Assembly: GCA_030015575.1 (NCBI GenBank)
Contig: JASDDO010000019.1
Span: forward strand, 510,294,986-510,358,985
Direction: 5' to 3'
Length of the DNA: 64,000 nucleotides
Source: Agapanthus africanus
Taxonomy: Eukaryota; Streptophyta; Magnoliopsida; Asparagales; Amaryllidaceae
A program made the translations under genes and the position numbers. Positions within the stretch are counted from its first letter, which is position 1. Every line of letters starts with the position of its first letter. The notes beneath the pieces are model-generated. The model was not told where the DNA came from, did no database searches, and saw nothing but the letters and a program-made list of their open reading frames with translations. Positions 10,599 through 22,081 of this stretch are shown one piece after another.

Positions 10599-11849
10599 CT
10601 CCTGAGTACACTTCGTCGACGGCATCGGGGGTGCGGCTGTCTACTAAAGTTTTCGACCAGCATTCGATCTGGTTGTCGGGAATCTTGTTGCATTACTTGA
10701 CTGGTTATTGAAAAGTGTTTTCAATATTTAGACTAAAATGCAGGGTCTATAAGGTTAGGCATGAAATTCGGAATATGAGATATTCCGGGTTTATGATATC
10801 TAAGGAATTCATTTCGTTAGGCATGAAATCCGAAGTATGTGATATTTTGGGTTTATGATGTCTAAGGTGGTTGCGGATTCCAATTGTTGTAGTTTTCACT
10901 TTCTTTTTTGCGACCGTAAGATCGCCAGTTTCATTGCTATATGTCAACGACAATTGGGATACACATATTTACTTACGTTGATGACATGTGATGTTATGTG
11001 TTACTGTAATATGTTATTTTGGATTGTCGTGTTTGAATAATCGGGGGTTTTTGTGTGATATGAGAGTTTTTTCATTTTAATTCATGTAAAAACTTGTATG
11101 TAATATTCTTTTATTGGGGCACTTCCAGGTTGAGGATGATGTCACCATTGATGTATATTATTTACTTTTCCGCATTAGGATAGACCCAAGGTGGGGAGCA
11201 CAAGTAACCGGGTTCTAGGGTCTAGTGGGAGACCATCTCGAGGAGTCGAGACCGGGTCTCCTAACTCTAGAATTGGTAGGGTTGCTTGCCACTCTCGTAG
11301 GGGTCTAGCGATGTGGGATTGGCTATTCATCACGACCGTGGAATCCGTGTTTTTTTACTGGCTTAATTTAAATCGCGGAAATCATAGTATATCCAATATT
11401 TCATATGTTATCTTTTGCTGCTGATATTTTATGATGTGATCACTTTATATGATGAGACGAATGTTGTTATTATATATATGATATATAATAAACGTTGCTT
11501 ATGTTTTGCACCCGCGCTAGTCCTGCCCCGCTATGCCATTAGTTAAGTAACCTAACGGTGCATAACGGGACACTGTGGCGAATGCGGATGGTATAAGCAT
11601 ACGTTCTTTTTCCGTTTCTTTTTATGTGATGCTTAGGAAGCATAAATGATCGGACATCATTAATGAGATTAATGAAAGGAAAGAAACCAAAAGTTGTTGT
11701 AGAATTAAATTTTCAAAAAGGGTAGTTCTAGTTCTTGCTTTGCGTAGTGGTATTCCTTCATGAATATCCAGCACCTCATTTGATGAGGAAAGAGCCGAGA
11801 TCCCTTCACTGAGAGTGAAGCGAAACTAGCAGATGCTACAACCCACTCG
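10599..11849 (+). other. Element E untranslated leader, second part
   Basis: No supported coding frame. It opens with about 90 bp lacking a match in B, then a GTG-centred palindrome (ATTGAAAA arms, 10707-10725), a GAG-centred one (CGGAATAT arms, near 10767-10785) and a degenerate GTG one near 10830-10850. From 10860 it follows B's leader: a pyrimidine-rich segment, the block near 11125 (ggggcacttccagg), the block near 11178 (aggatagacccaagg), the block near 11530 (gctatgccattagttaag) and one copy of the gatcccttcac repeat near 11799. It ends where the CACTA element inserted; B continues agatgctacacactcgg at the matching point. Confidence 0.65.
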
Positions 11850-12122
11850 CGCTACTACAAATAGGGTTTTCCCATACGGATAAATCTATAGGAGCAAAAC
11901 ACAGCCCCTACGGATATATTTGTAGGGGCACAAAAATACACCGTAGGTGCACACTCCGCAGGCGCAAGCCTTAGCCTCAAACATGCCCCTACGAAGTAAT
12001 CATTGCCCCTACGGTTTAATACATAGGTCTATAAATCCCTACGGATTAAACTGTAGGGACAAAATATTTATTTAATTTATCGTTTTATAAAATAAAATAG
12101 TTGTCCCTACGGCTTAATACAT
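11850..12122. repeat. CACTA terminal and subterminal repeat field, left part
   Basis: About six copies of an imperfect inverted motif, with forms such as cccctacggatatatttgtaggggc near 11908 and tccctacggattaaactgtagggac near 12035, run to the point where copia F inserted. Subterminal motif arrays bind the transposase in En/Spm elements. The array resumes at 32237. Confidence 0.75.
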
Positions 12123-14131
12123 TGTTGGGTTTTGCCGGCGCCGAGGCCATCAAACCGTGGCAAAATGCGGAACAAAAACTTTCAAAACTTTGGTGTAAAC
12201 AAAACCCACACAAGATCGAACCAAAAACCCTATACTAGCAAACATGCAAAGAGGAGTTTAGAGTGGTTATACCGATCGATCCGTGTCCTTCGGTCTTCAA
12301 CCTCCTCCCAAGCTCCTCGCGGCTACCCCAACGAAGTTCGCTCTCCGATCTCGCTCGTCGAAGTGGCTCCACGTCGAGGATTCTTTATACGGGCTCCCGC
12401 TTCTAAACCGAAGCAACTCGGACATCGAGTTTGCCAAAAGAGATGACCAAGATGAAGTAGAGATAGTGTGTGATTACTTTGTCTCATAACACTCTAGGAT
12501 TCTTAACACATGAGAGGGATAGAGTGGAGGTTGAAGAAGAAGCCATTGATGGAAGTTGTGAGCACAAGAAAAAAGCTGGTGAAGGAAAAGAGCTTGAGAT
12601 AAAATGTGAGAGCTCTAATAAAATCTCAAGACCAAACCCAACACATAGTGGCTGCCCACTCTCTCTTCACATATCAATCCCACACAATAATCATTCAAGA
12701 GAATAGACATGGCACAAGAAAACACACCATGAGTCACTAAAAAAGCACATGCCATATTTAATGCTCATGGTCAAGACTTGCACTCACAATTTCCACTTAA
12801 TAAACATTAATCCAATTGTTTAAAACATTAAATAGAATCGCATCTTCTAAAGTAAACTCATGACGGATCACAAGAATACCCCTCATCTGTATATACATAC
12901 CTGCATCCGCATTCCGACTGAATACGAAAACAACGAGACGAAAATAATCCAACAATCTAATACTACGATCCGGCTTAAACCAAAGCCCACTAGTATGATC
13001 CGTCCGATCATGATTCGTACACAAGTGCACGTATATGATCGAACTCTGCCATAAAACTATACGGCCTCTACAATGTTTTGCCCGAACTTGGGAAACTTTC
13101 TGTGTGGGACTCTAAAGACTCGACAATACACTGGCAATGGGTTTAACCACAAGCACGTCAGTGGTACTAGCTATACGTAACGGCTGCCTAGGTATTGAGC
13201 AAAAAGGAGGCCGATGAGTGAACTCATCCTGAAACCCTACTGAGCCTGTCAGTGACAATATCCATACAGTCCGGTCTGTTCGTCTATGAGTATCGCATAT
13301 CGGGCCTATGGGGCTGGTAAACGTCAGACCCCCAATAGTGGTATAAGTCGTGTCGGTGTGTAGCCCAGAACACCCTGAGAAACTACTGAAATACGTACCA
13401 GTAAATCTCGCTTGCCCTGGCCAGGGACTTTGTATAATGGCTCTCCTAAACACAGCGCGATCTCACCCACCAATACCGGGTGAAACGAATCCGCTGCCGA
13501 TCCGCTCACTGCCTCCATGTGGCTCGGGACAGTACCCAACTAAAACCTGTTTGCACGACTCTTTTGAGCTGTGGTAAGGTAGTAATCAAAGCACAGTGGG
13601 AACTCACACGAGACAAATGACGATCTCACATGTCACCAGGGAACTGCTATCTGACAATATGTATAATACCAACTAGCATGTTCCCGGCGAATCCGTCCGG
13701 TGTACTCATAACCCTATGAGCACCAGTATACGTCTTAGGTGAACCAACTGACACCAATGTCTTGTGAGACTAGCCATCGCCCCTTGTCGGGATCTCGATC
13801 CATATACACTAGTCTACCCTCGGAGTATCGATGCCTAGTCTCGAAAATCCCACGACTAGGGACACTTTAAGGATGTGCTTAAAGACTACCCAACTCTCAC
13901 GTATATGATCGCCATCATATTGCTAGTAGTCAAGCAAGAATCCTAAGGGCTCTATCAACGTGTAATAGTGATCTGTAATGTCACCTAAAATATCTACACG
14001 ATGATAAAGACAAACCAGATAGCATACTATCATCATGAGTAAGAATGTCCTACCGGTATAGGTCCTCCTTCAATCATTGAAATCACGTGCCTACGATCCA
14101 ATAATTGACTTTGAGGGCACTGTATCCAAAA
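12123..14131 (-). repeat. 3' LTR of element F (about 2.0 kb)
   Basis: Its left edge is TGTTGGGTTTTG and its right edge CCAAAA (expected CCAACA). It matches the other F LTR at 30199-32236 throughout, with scattered differences; the first 165 bp alone show about fifteen. The part 13100-14100 is the reverse complement of the Angela LTR core (cccactgtgctttgattac block near 13580). Confidence 0.83.
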
Positions 14132-14146
14132 ATCTCCCACCTGCAC
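14132..14146 (-). other. Polypurine tract of element F
   Basis: Read on the minus strand, gtgcaggtgggagat precedes the 3' LTR, a near match to the tract of elements A, B and D. Confidence 0.75.
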
Positions 14147-14149
14147 TTA

Positions 14150-16165
14150 AGGCTAATTATTGCGATGTCGCATACTCACAGCCCGTGTGATACCGAACAC
14201 CCAACTTCTCTACTGATCAGTCTCACAAAGCTTGTTTGTGAAACTATTGCGTTCGAACTCAGTGTGTGGATCCTCTCTAATGTTTCTTTCTATGTCTCTC
14301 TTTATCTCAAGTTCGCGGAGAAAGCCATCTCCCGAATTAAGTAATACCTATCTTAGAATATGTCTGGATATCTGATAAGACCTACTTCACAAATGAACTC
14401 GAAATCCAGCAAACTTCTTAGACTTTATCGTCAACTGAATTTAATCAGTATCCTGCGCCATGCTACCCTCAGGATCCGCTTGGACCACCTGTCTAAACTA
14501 CTGCCCCACGTCAGAAGGAAAACTAAAACTCTGACAGTCACTCTGTCAGCCAAGTCACCTTGGAAGCCTGGAATGATAACCGTCTCCCGAAGGAGGCTGC
14601 CGTTATCATATCCCTAGAATATCCACTTATGTTCATAAACTGCTTCCAACTGTTTCTCCAGGATTGGATCGATATAAACTTATTGCAGCTAGTGCAAAAA
14701 CAATATCTGGTGTGGTACTTGACATCTCATGATTGACTCAATTGCCTAAGCATGTGATATGCTAATCATGCACACCCCTCTCCCCTTTGGTCTGTAAGAC
14801 ACCTTTAGAGAGGGTGAATCCATCATCTGTAGGTACACCACCATGACAGGAGTCGTCCATTCTAAAACACCTTTAGAATACTGTCTAATTACCCATATTG
14901 GTACACTTCCCAAATCTAGATCTAAAACCATAGATCTAGTAACCAGAATGCCTGATATTATATCCATATCCTATGTGGAGAAACCACCGTGTGACAACCA
15001 CAGTATAACCGATCGTAGTGAAGGAATTTCACTTCCTACTCTGTGTATGTCATCCAAATACCATGACATCACACCCTACTACCTTCTTAACAGATCCATC
15101 CCCCATTCAGATGAAGTAAAAAACCTATGACTGTCACATAAAAAATAGATGATAAAATTCTGCTATATCTGCTTTAGTCTATAAATAGACATAAGGTACT
15201 TGTCCACTATGCTTCCACTGTTCCCACTGACTACAATAACCCTCTGGCAGAGTCATATATACGTGCACTTCTAAAACTAGTTTAGAATGACTCTATACAT
15301 ACCCTCCTGCCGGGTCTCATAGTCTAGAACAGCAGTAATGGTAAGTCTGGGTAAAGAAGAACCTCCTAGTAACCGTCCTTAAGGATACCGGAGTACCTCT
15401 CGTGTGCCTGAGGTTACCCATCATATCTGCGGAGTGGCTAATGGAATTTCAAACCTGATTGAATCTTTAGGTCCTATTAAATTTTTAGTAATCGTTTGCA
15501 GTTCTGGAATCACTTCCAGTTCTACCATACTCCTATTACTGTTTTCTGAAAAAATCCATTTTACTAAAATTGTGGCGAGTCAAGAACAACATCGCTATTG
15601 ATCTTGCAGATGGTAGAAAGTTAACCCTCGTCATAGCCCGGGTTAACCCACAAACAGCCATTACAGAAACGTATCTTGAGTTATCCAGAGTCTGGTTTTA
15701 AGCATAAGCCGGACAACTCCATATACCTTAACATCGTAAGATATGATCCATTCTATATACAATATAGAAAAAGAGGCACTGATTTAATTGGAACCAGATT
15801 CAAATCATGCAGCTATCTCCAGTGCATGTCAACTAAATGGAGAGAGGCCGATCAGCATTACTCAACTTAGGAGTTCATCCAATTATGAGTAAACTGAAAG
15901 AGAAGAAAGTTCTCAAAACCATTACTATCAACAGAATACCTCACACAAGTATCTACATCTTCGATCACCTTGAAGAATCCCGATACTTGCGACACGTGGT
16001 TCTTTACTTTACTCTTATACCTATAACTTCTCAAAACATGGACCATGTATTTCTACGAAACACGTGTCTAAAACTTGAGAAGTCACAAGTAAACAGAATA
16101 TAGTACGAGGACCAATCCCTCTGTCCTAATGGACACTGGACAACATACAATACTTTGTATAAGTC
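14150..16165 (-). pseudogene. Highly degenerate copia pol (integrase, RT, RNase H) of element F
   Basis: On the minus strand the order of pol can still be followed by comparison with elements B and D. There is an integrase-like block near 16100-16165, the linker with paired cttccag/ctggaag near 15510-15540, and an RT core around 15040-15075 reading YLDDIHRVGSEIPSLRSV. That last block corresponds to the YVDD box and what follows it in B. RNase H tail traces lie near 14230-14280. Stops and frame changes are frequent, and no product is expected. The decay pattern, including a stop after the RNase H tail (cgaacgcaatag), is shared with element A, so it predates both insertions. Confidence 0.68.
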
Positions 16166-16689
16166 CCTTGAGTTGAATAACTCAAATCCTGTGCATTGTA
16201 GGTTGAAAACTGTACTTATGGTTAAGAAGAATTACACCGCTGTTTAATGCTCCTTACCTAACCATCAACTGATATAGGTAAATGTCATAGACATAATTTC
16301 AAAAATTTATATCTCACTTTATAAAATAAACATACAGATACATCAGTTTGAAATTGGTGCATAACAACGGATATTCAAAACCAAATATTTGCCGTCCAGC
16401 AAAAACCCAGACGATTTCCTAAAATATCACCAATTACAACGAATCCCGATATAATGAGGATGATCACCTAATTCCTAATAACTTACTGCCACTACTCATC
16501 TGTAAAACCATACAGATGTGAGAATCATATCTGGTAAATACATACCCCTGAGTAAGGATCTAATTGGGAAATCATTTTTCTATTAACAACGCATAATGAA
16601 ACTGAAACATGAAAATGTTTCAAAGGGGTATCCGGGTATTCGTAGAAATGCCTCTTTCATTATCCAGATTCATGACTGTAACCGTATAT

Positions 16690-17530
16690 CTCCTTGCTAT
16701 CTCTCCAAATCCTTTTATTTGTCATTACTCAATACCTTCTGTACACCATCGTTAGGCTAAATGGTTTTCTTCCTTCCCTACCGTTCGGCACCATCCTATG
16801 GTTTGGAAGAAGACTATCCAATAAGCATAATAGGTGTACTGTCCTAATCCTAGGAGCACTCCCAACCTGAGAGAAGGTAAATATAAAAGACAACTGAATA
16901 AACCTTATTCCTATTTCTCCTGAACCAGAATCCATCCTCGAACTGGAAAAAGTTTCTTCGAGTTCGTAGATAACCATATGATGGATTTATCTAATGGAAG
17001 TGGATGTTCGTAGTGATACGGGATGTTCTGGAGAAATATAAAGGTGAAGTAGGAGTGGCGATGAAATATGTGCTTTGGTCGTGAATGATAGCAGTCGCAA
17101 TTTATTTTGCCCACTTTCAAATCCCTTTATTTGTCTTTACTTATTACCTTTTGTACACCACGCTTAAGCTAATTGGTTTTCTTCATTCCCTACCTTTCGG
17201 CACCTGCTTATGATTTGGAAGAAGATTATCCAATAAGCGTAATAGGTGTACCCTCTCCTAATCCTAGGAGCCCTCATAACTTAAGAGAAGGCAAAAGAAA
17301 AAGACAACTGAATAGTCCTATTCAATCTTTCTGAAACCAGAATCCATCCTCGAATCTGGAACAAGTTCATTCGAGTTCGTATATAACCATACGTTGGATT
17401 TATCCAATGGAAGTGGATGTTCGTAGTGATACGGGGTGTTCTGGAGAAAAGCAAAGGGTAAAAGTAGGAGTGGTAATGAATTATGCAACTCAGACAATCC
17501 AAAAGCCAATGTTTTAAGAAAGTTCGGTTA
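16690..17530 (-). repeat. About 400-bp tandem duplication in element F
   Basis: Two similar units follow each other with a period near 410 bp. For example, the ggaagaagactatccaataag block near 16807 recurs near 17217, and the ttctggagaaa block near 17029 recurs near 17439. The same duplication is present in element A (22150-22950). The segment lies just after the putative splice acceptor, where gag is in other elements. I recognise no protein in it. Confidence 0.75.
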
Positions 17531-17556
17531 ACTTGGTCACTGAGTCATAGTTTAGG

Positions 17557-19792
17557 TGTTGGAGATAGTGCCCTCAGAGTCAATTATTAGGTCACAGGTA
17601 CGTGATTGTAATGATTGAGGGAGGACCTATCCCGGTAGGACAGTCTTACTCGAGATGATAGTATGCTATCTGGTTTACCTTTATCATCGTGTACTGCTTT
17701 AGGTGACATGACACGTCGCTATTACACGTTGATAGAGCCCCTAGGATTCTTGTTTGACCACCAGCAGTATGAGGGCGATCATATAAGTGGGAGCTGGGGG
17801 TCTACAAGCATATCCTTAAAGGTCCCTAGTCGTGGGAGTTTCGAGACCGGGCATCGATACTCCATTAGTAGACTAGTGTATACAGTCGAGACCCCGACGA
17901 GGGGCGGTGGCCGGTCTCACAAGCCACCGGTGTCAGTTGGATCACCTAAGATGTATACAGGTGCTCATTGGGTTATGAGTACACCGGACAGGACTCGCCG
18001 GGAACATGCTAGTTGGTCATATACCAGACGTCAGATGGCAGTTCCCTGGTGACATGTGTGCAGGTTAGTTCATCGACCTGGGGATCGTCATTTGTCTCGT
18101 GTGAGTTCCCACTGTACTTTGATTACTACCCTACCACGGCTCAAAGGAGTCGTGCAAACAGGTTTTAGTTGGGTACAGTCCCGAGCCACATGGAGGCAGT
18201 GAGCGTATCTTCAGGGGTTCGTCTCTCCCGGTATTGGGGGTGAGGTCGTGCTGTGTCTAGGAGAGCCATTACACAAAGTCCTTGGCCAAGGCAAGGAGAT
18301 TTACTGGTAGGTATTCCAGTAGTATCTCAGGGTGTTCTGGGCTACACTCCGACACGACTTGTACCGCTTTTGGGGGTCTGACTTTTACCAACCCCCTAGG
18401 CCCGCCATGCGATGCTCATAGACGAACGGACCGGACTGCACGGATATTGTCACTGACAGGCTCAGTAGGGTGTCAGGATGAGTTTACTCATCGACGTCCC
18501 TTTTGGTCAATAGCTGGTGGCCCGTCACGTATTGGCTTATACCTCTGACGGGCTAGTGGTTAAATCCACAGCCATAGTATTGACGAGTCTTTAGAGTCCA
18601 CCACACTTTCAGTTACTCAGCTTTCGGGCGAAACGCTGTAGAGGCCGTATGGAGATATGGCAGGGTCCGATCAGATACGTGCGGTATTGCACGGATCAGG
18701 ATCGGACAGTTTTTACTAGTAGCCGTATAGGTATATGGCAGGGTTCGATCAGATACGTGCGGTATTGCACGGATCAGGATCGAACGGATATTACTAGCCG
18801 GCTTTGGTTTAAGCCGGTCCTAGTTTAGTACAGTGTAGATTTTGTCTCTTTGCATTTGTATCCGGACGGAATACAGATGCGGGTGTGTATGCACAGTATC
18901 GGGGTTTTCCTGTAATTTATTACGGGACCAGTTTTCTGGAGTTGCCAGTTTGCATTCCGTTCCGGCCGGTTTTCCTTTGTTCTTTCCCGGCCGGACTTTT
19001 CCGATGGAGGGGGTTATTTGCAGTTTTGCAAATAACACTTTGTGGGGGGGGTTTCTTGCAATTGTATTGATTATGATAGTTTTGTTTCTTTTGCTCCATG
19101 CTTTTGAATTGAGAGATTTGAAAGGTTATGGGTTGAATAGTGTGAAGCATGGTTGTTTGTTTATTTGTCTCTTGATGTGGTTACCTCCACCATTCTCCTA
19201 CACTCACCTTCCTTCTTTTGTTATGCTTCATATTCAATCCTCCACCCTTTATTTCTCACTTGATGATAAGTCTTTCATGGTTGTGAGAAGAAGAAGAGAG
19301 AGCTTCATTCATGAGAGTTTTTTTTCTTGATCTAGTTTTCATGCTAGAAAAATGCAAGCACCATTTTTCTAATCCTTGTTTCCTCCATCATCCTCATTGG
19401 CAACAACATAACCCCAAAGAGACAAGCATCTTCTACACTACATTCTACAGCATATCTTGAGCATGTCGAGTTGCCGGCTTCATGCTCGAGTTGCCTCGGT
19501 ATTGAGGCGGGAGCCCGTAAAAGACGAAGGCGATGTGGTGCCCTTTCCGGCGAGGAGGCGACGATGTGGACGGAGATCCCGCGAGGAGATCGGAGTGGAG
19601 ATGAAGACCGGAGGACTTGGATCGTCGGTATATCTCTATTCCCATTCTTGTAGATAGCTTAGACTAGTTAATGGTCCGATCCGGTTAAAGTGCGGGGTGG
19701 TGCCGGTTTGCAAAGTCCGCAAAATTTTAGTTATTCACCGCTTCCGCATTCCGGCGTCGGATTGACGGCCGGGGCGCCGCCGTGCACTTACA
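17557..19792 (+). repeat. 5' LTR of element A (2236 bp)
   Basis: It runs from TGTTGGAGATAG to CACTTACA. An internal duplicated hairpin block lies near 18660-18790: two copies of gatcagatacgtgcggtatt followed by gcacggatcag, each flanked by complementary arms (GTCCGATC with GATCGGAC in the first). Open frames here, such as 18842-19330, are repeated in the other LTR and lack coding support. Confidence 0.92.
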
Positions 19793-19793
19793 G

Positions 19794-19806
19794 TGGTATC
19801 AGAGCC
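19794..19806 (+). other. Primer-binding site of element A
   Basis: TGGTATCAGAGCC, separated from the LTR end by one base, is a perfect match to the standard initiator-Met-tRNA site. Confidence 0.92.
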
Positions 19807-20000
19807 TCGCCATTAACTTCGTCTAGCTTTTGTGTAATGTGTTTTACGTTTCCGATCGAACAAAATCCCGAAAACCCGTATTTCTTTGCACATCAGTTTC
19901 TGTCGAATTTTTTTTGAGTCCAAAAATTTTTCAGGTGGTCTCAGAATGATGTGCAGGGAAAACTAAGCACACTGTAAAAATTTGGTACCTCGATCTCTCC

Positions 20001-20056
20001 ATTCCGCCGCGGAAGGGCGGCCAAATCCCTGATTTTGCCGCGCTTCCGCCGCGGAT
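20001..20056 (+). promoter_or_regulatory. GC-rich stem-loop cluster after the primer site (element A)
   Basis: Two runs, TTCCGCCGCGGAAG and CTTCCGCCGCGGAT, can each self-pair and can pair with each other. The cluster sits about 200 nt after the primer site, the same place as in B (39258-39305) and D (58211-58266). Retroviral and retrotransposon dimerisation and packaging signals lie in this area; that role here is inference. Confidence 0.5.
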
Positions 20057-21588
20057 TTTACTGTTCACCACCCCAAATTTTTCCAGTGTGTTTCTGAGTG
20101 ATAAGTGTGGTTTTTGGAATATTAAAATTGGGCCCAGGTTTTCTGTGGTTGCTACAGTTTGTTTGGGGGCCCACTTGTTAATGTTTGATCAATCGGAAAA
20201 TTTTAAACACATTTTTCACAGTATTTACATTATATCTGCGACCGTGAATGTCACTCGATCGGTAAATCCGGTCTAACTGCTATAGCCCGGTTAGACGGAT
20301 TTGCGAACGTGACTTTCACGTTGATGTTCTATGTATTTGCTGTGATGTTGCGGATCGGTCGTGGGGGATAGCCTGGATGCAATGCTAGTACTGTTTTGTT
20401 GTATTATGTACATTTGATATTGCGGGGAGAGCGTCCGACATGTAGACTGCCGTCACTGCCTGATTGTATTATTCTTTTGGGGCACGACCTGGTTGCGGTC
20501 GATGTACCGGGTGTATGTATATTTTACTTTCTGTACTAGGATTGCCCCGCGGAGGGGTGTACGGATAGCCGGGTTCTAGAGGGCAACAAGCCCGCATCTC
20601 ATGGCATTGAGACGGAGGGGACTTCACTCTAGGATTGGCGGGCTATTCGCCGCACTCGTAGGGGGTACAGGTTGACCCAGGAGGGGTACCCAAGTTACCG
20701 GATTCCGTGAAGTGCTGGGTGGTCCATTCACGGTGCTGAAGGGGGCTGCCTCGCTTCAGGTTTTGGCGGGTGACTTGCCGCGCCCGTAGGGGTCTAGGAT
20801 TCTCATTGCACAGGCTATCCACACGACCATGGGAACGTCGGGTTTCAGTAGTGGCTCTGTGAAACCCGGGGATCCCAGATATCTGTATTGTTCTGTGATG
20901 CTGTACATTTCTGTGATGTCGCATTTTATTCACGCCTTGAGCGAAATATAATATATTGGTATATATATTAGTAGATGTTGTATATGTTTTACATCCGCGC
21001 TAGTCCAGTCCCCGCTCTGTCGTTAGTTAGCTAACCTAACGGGTAATGACGGGACCCAGTGGCGAATGCGGATGGCATATACGTACATCAGTATATTTTC
21101 GTTCTTTTTGGTGTGATCAATTGATGGGACTGCATTGATTCGGATCAATGCAAGTTAAAAACAAACCTAATCTGATGTTGTTGGAACACTTTTTCAAAAA
21201 AAAAAGCTGTTATTGCAAGGACGTTTACTTTTGTTTTGCATCGTGGTATTCATTTAGAATATCCTGCTCCTCAGTCGACGAGGCAAGGGCCGAGATCCCT
21301 TCACCGGGAGTGACCCCTTGGACAAAAAGTTTGCGTCAGGGCATTAACTTCACTATAGCCGATTACTTTTGCTTTGCACCGTGGTATTCAGTTGGAATAT
21401 CCTGCACCCCATTCTACGGGGAAAGAGCCGAGATCCCTTCACCGGGAGTGACCTCTTTAGCAACGGTTTTTCGTCACTATATTTTTAAAAGCTATCAGTT
21501 CCTTCAACGATATCAAGTTCTTTACGTTAAAGGTTTTCGCCAGAAACCATTCGTAGCCCTCCGTCGTTTCAGACGGGTAGCACGTAGT

Positions 21589-21814
21589 ATTCATGCTATG
21601 TTTGTTGGCCTTCGTCAAGGCATAGTGTATGGTAGCTGCTTGTTGCCTTTCTGCAGCATAGATAGATGCGTTGGTTTGGGACAGTCGTATAGCCTTGTTG
21701 GCCTTCGTCAAGGGCTTGTGCGGGTGGGTTCAAATCAACCTGGAGAATGACGGGTAGAACTTGACATGTGACTTATGATTTGTTGGCCTTCGTCAAGGTC
21801 ATAAGAGCATGTGG
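21589..21814 (+). ncRNA. Three-hairpin leader module, element A
   Basis: Three hairpins carry the apical string TTGTTGGCCTTCGTCAAGG (its inner part CCTT-CGTC-AAGG can pair). Hairpin 1 (21589-21632) is closed by CTATG/CATAG. Hairpin 2 (21684-21722) is closed by AGCC/GGCT extended by G-T pairs. Hairpin 3 (21764-21814) is closed by CTTATGA/TCATAAG plus an outer ACATG/CATGT. The same three occur in B, D and F with different but complementary stems. This is a structured element of the leader RNA, not a separate transcript as far as can be seen. Confidence 0.62.
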
Positions 21815-22081
21815 CAGAAATCACATCGGGAGTTTCAAAAGTACTGAAACTTGCCAGATATGCGCATACCTTCTGGAGTGTGATACCGTGAGCGGATTCC
21901 GTCACGTTATCATGCGATGAGAGTTGGATCCCGATTCCCACTGATGAGTTAGTTTACTCCTCGGGTGACCCCGACTAATTCTTCTTTTAGGTTTGGAGGA
22001 GAATTTGAGGTACAGTGGGAGGATTCCAGATTAGATAAATTGGTAACCATTCTGATCTAGGTTAGAGTGCACGCTGAGTGT

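Larger units (their letters stand above)
2793..11849 (+). mobile_element. Angela-type copia element E: end of 5' LTR, primer site and leader, interrupted by other elements
   Basis: The visible parts are the last 1.5 kb of the 5' LTR (2793-4322), the primer-binding site, and about 2.3 kb of untranslated leader (4337-5352 and 10599-11849). A solo gypsy LTR splits the leader, and at 11850 a CACTA transposon cuts it. The leader aligns with element B: 10850-11849 matches 40025-41000 block by block, including the attaggatagacccaagg block and the gagatcccttcac block. Its gag and pol would lie beyond the far end of the CACTA element, outside the window. E is the outermost host of the nest. Confidence 0.8.

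Noticed and set aside
18842-19330. 162-residue open frame in the LTR of element A
   Set aside because: It lies wholly within an LTR, its copy in the other LTR is shifted by the G-run change, and the product is low-complexity and hydrophobic with no known domain.
21148-21750. 200-residue open frame in the leader of A
   Set aside because: It reads through repeated leader blocks and the three-hairpin module; B, D and F do not keep the frame open.
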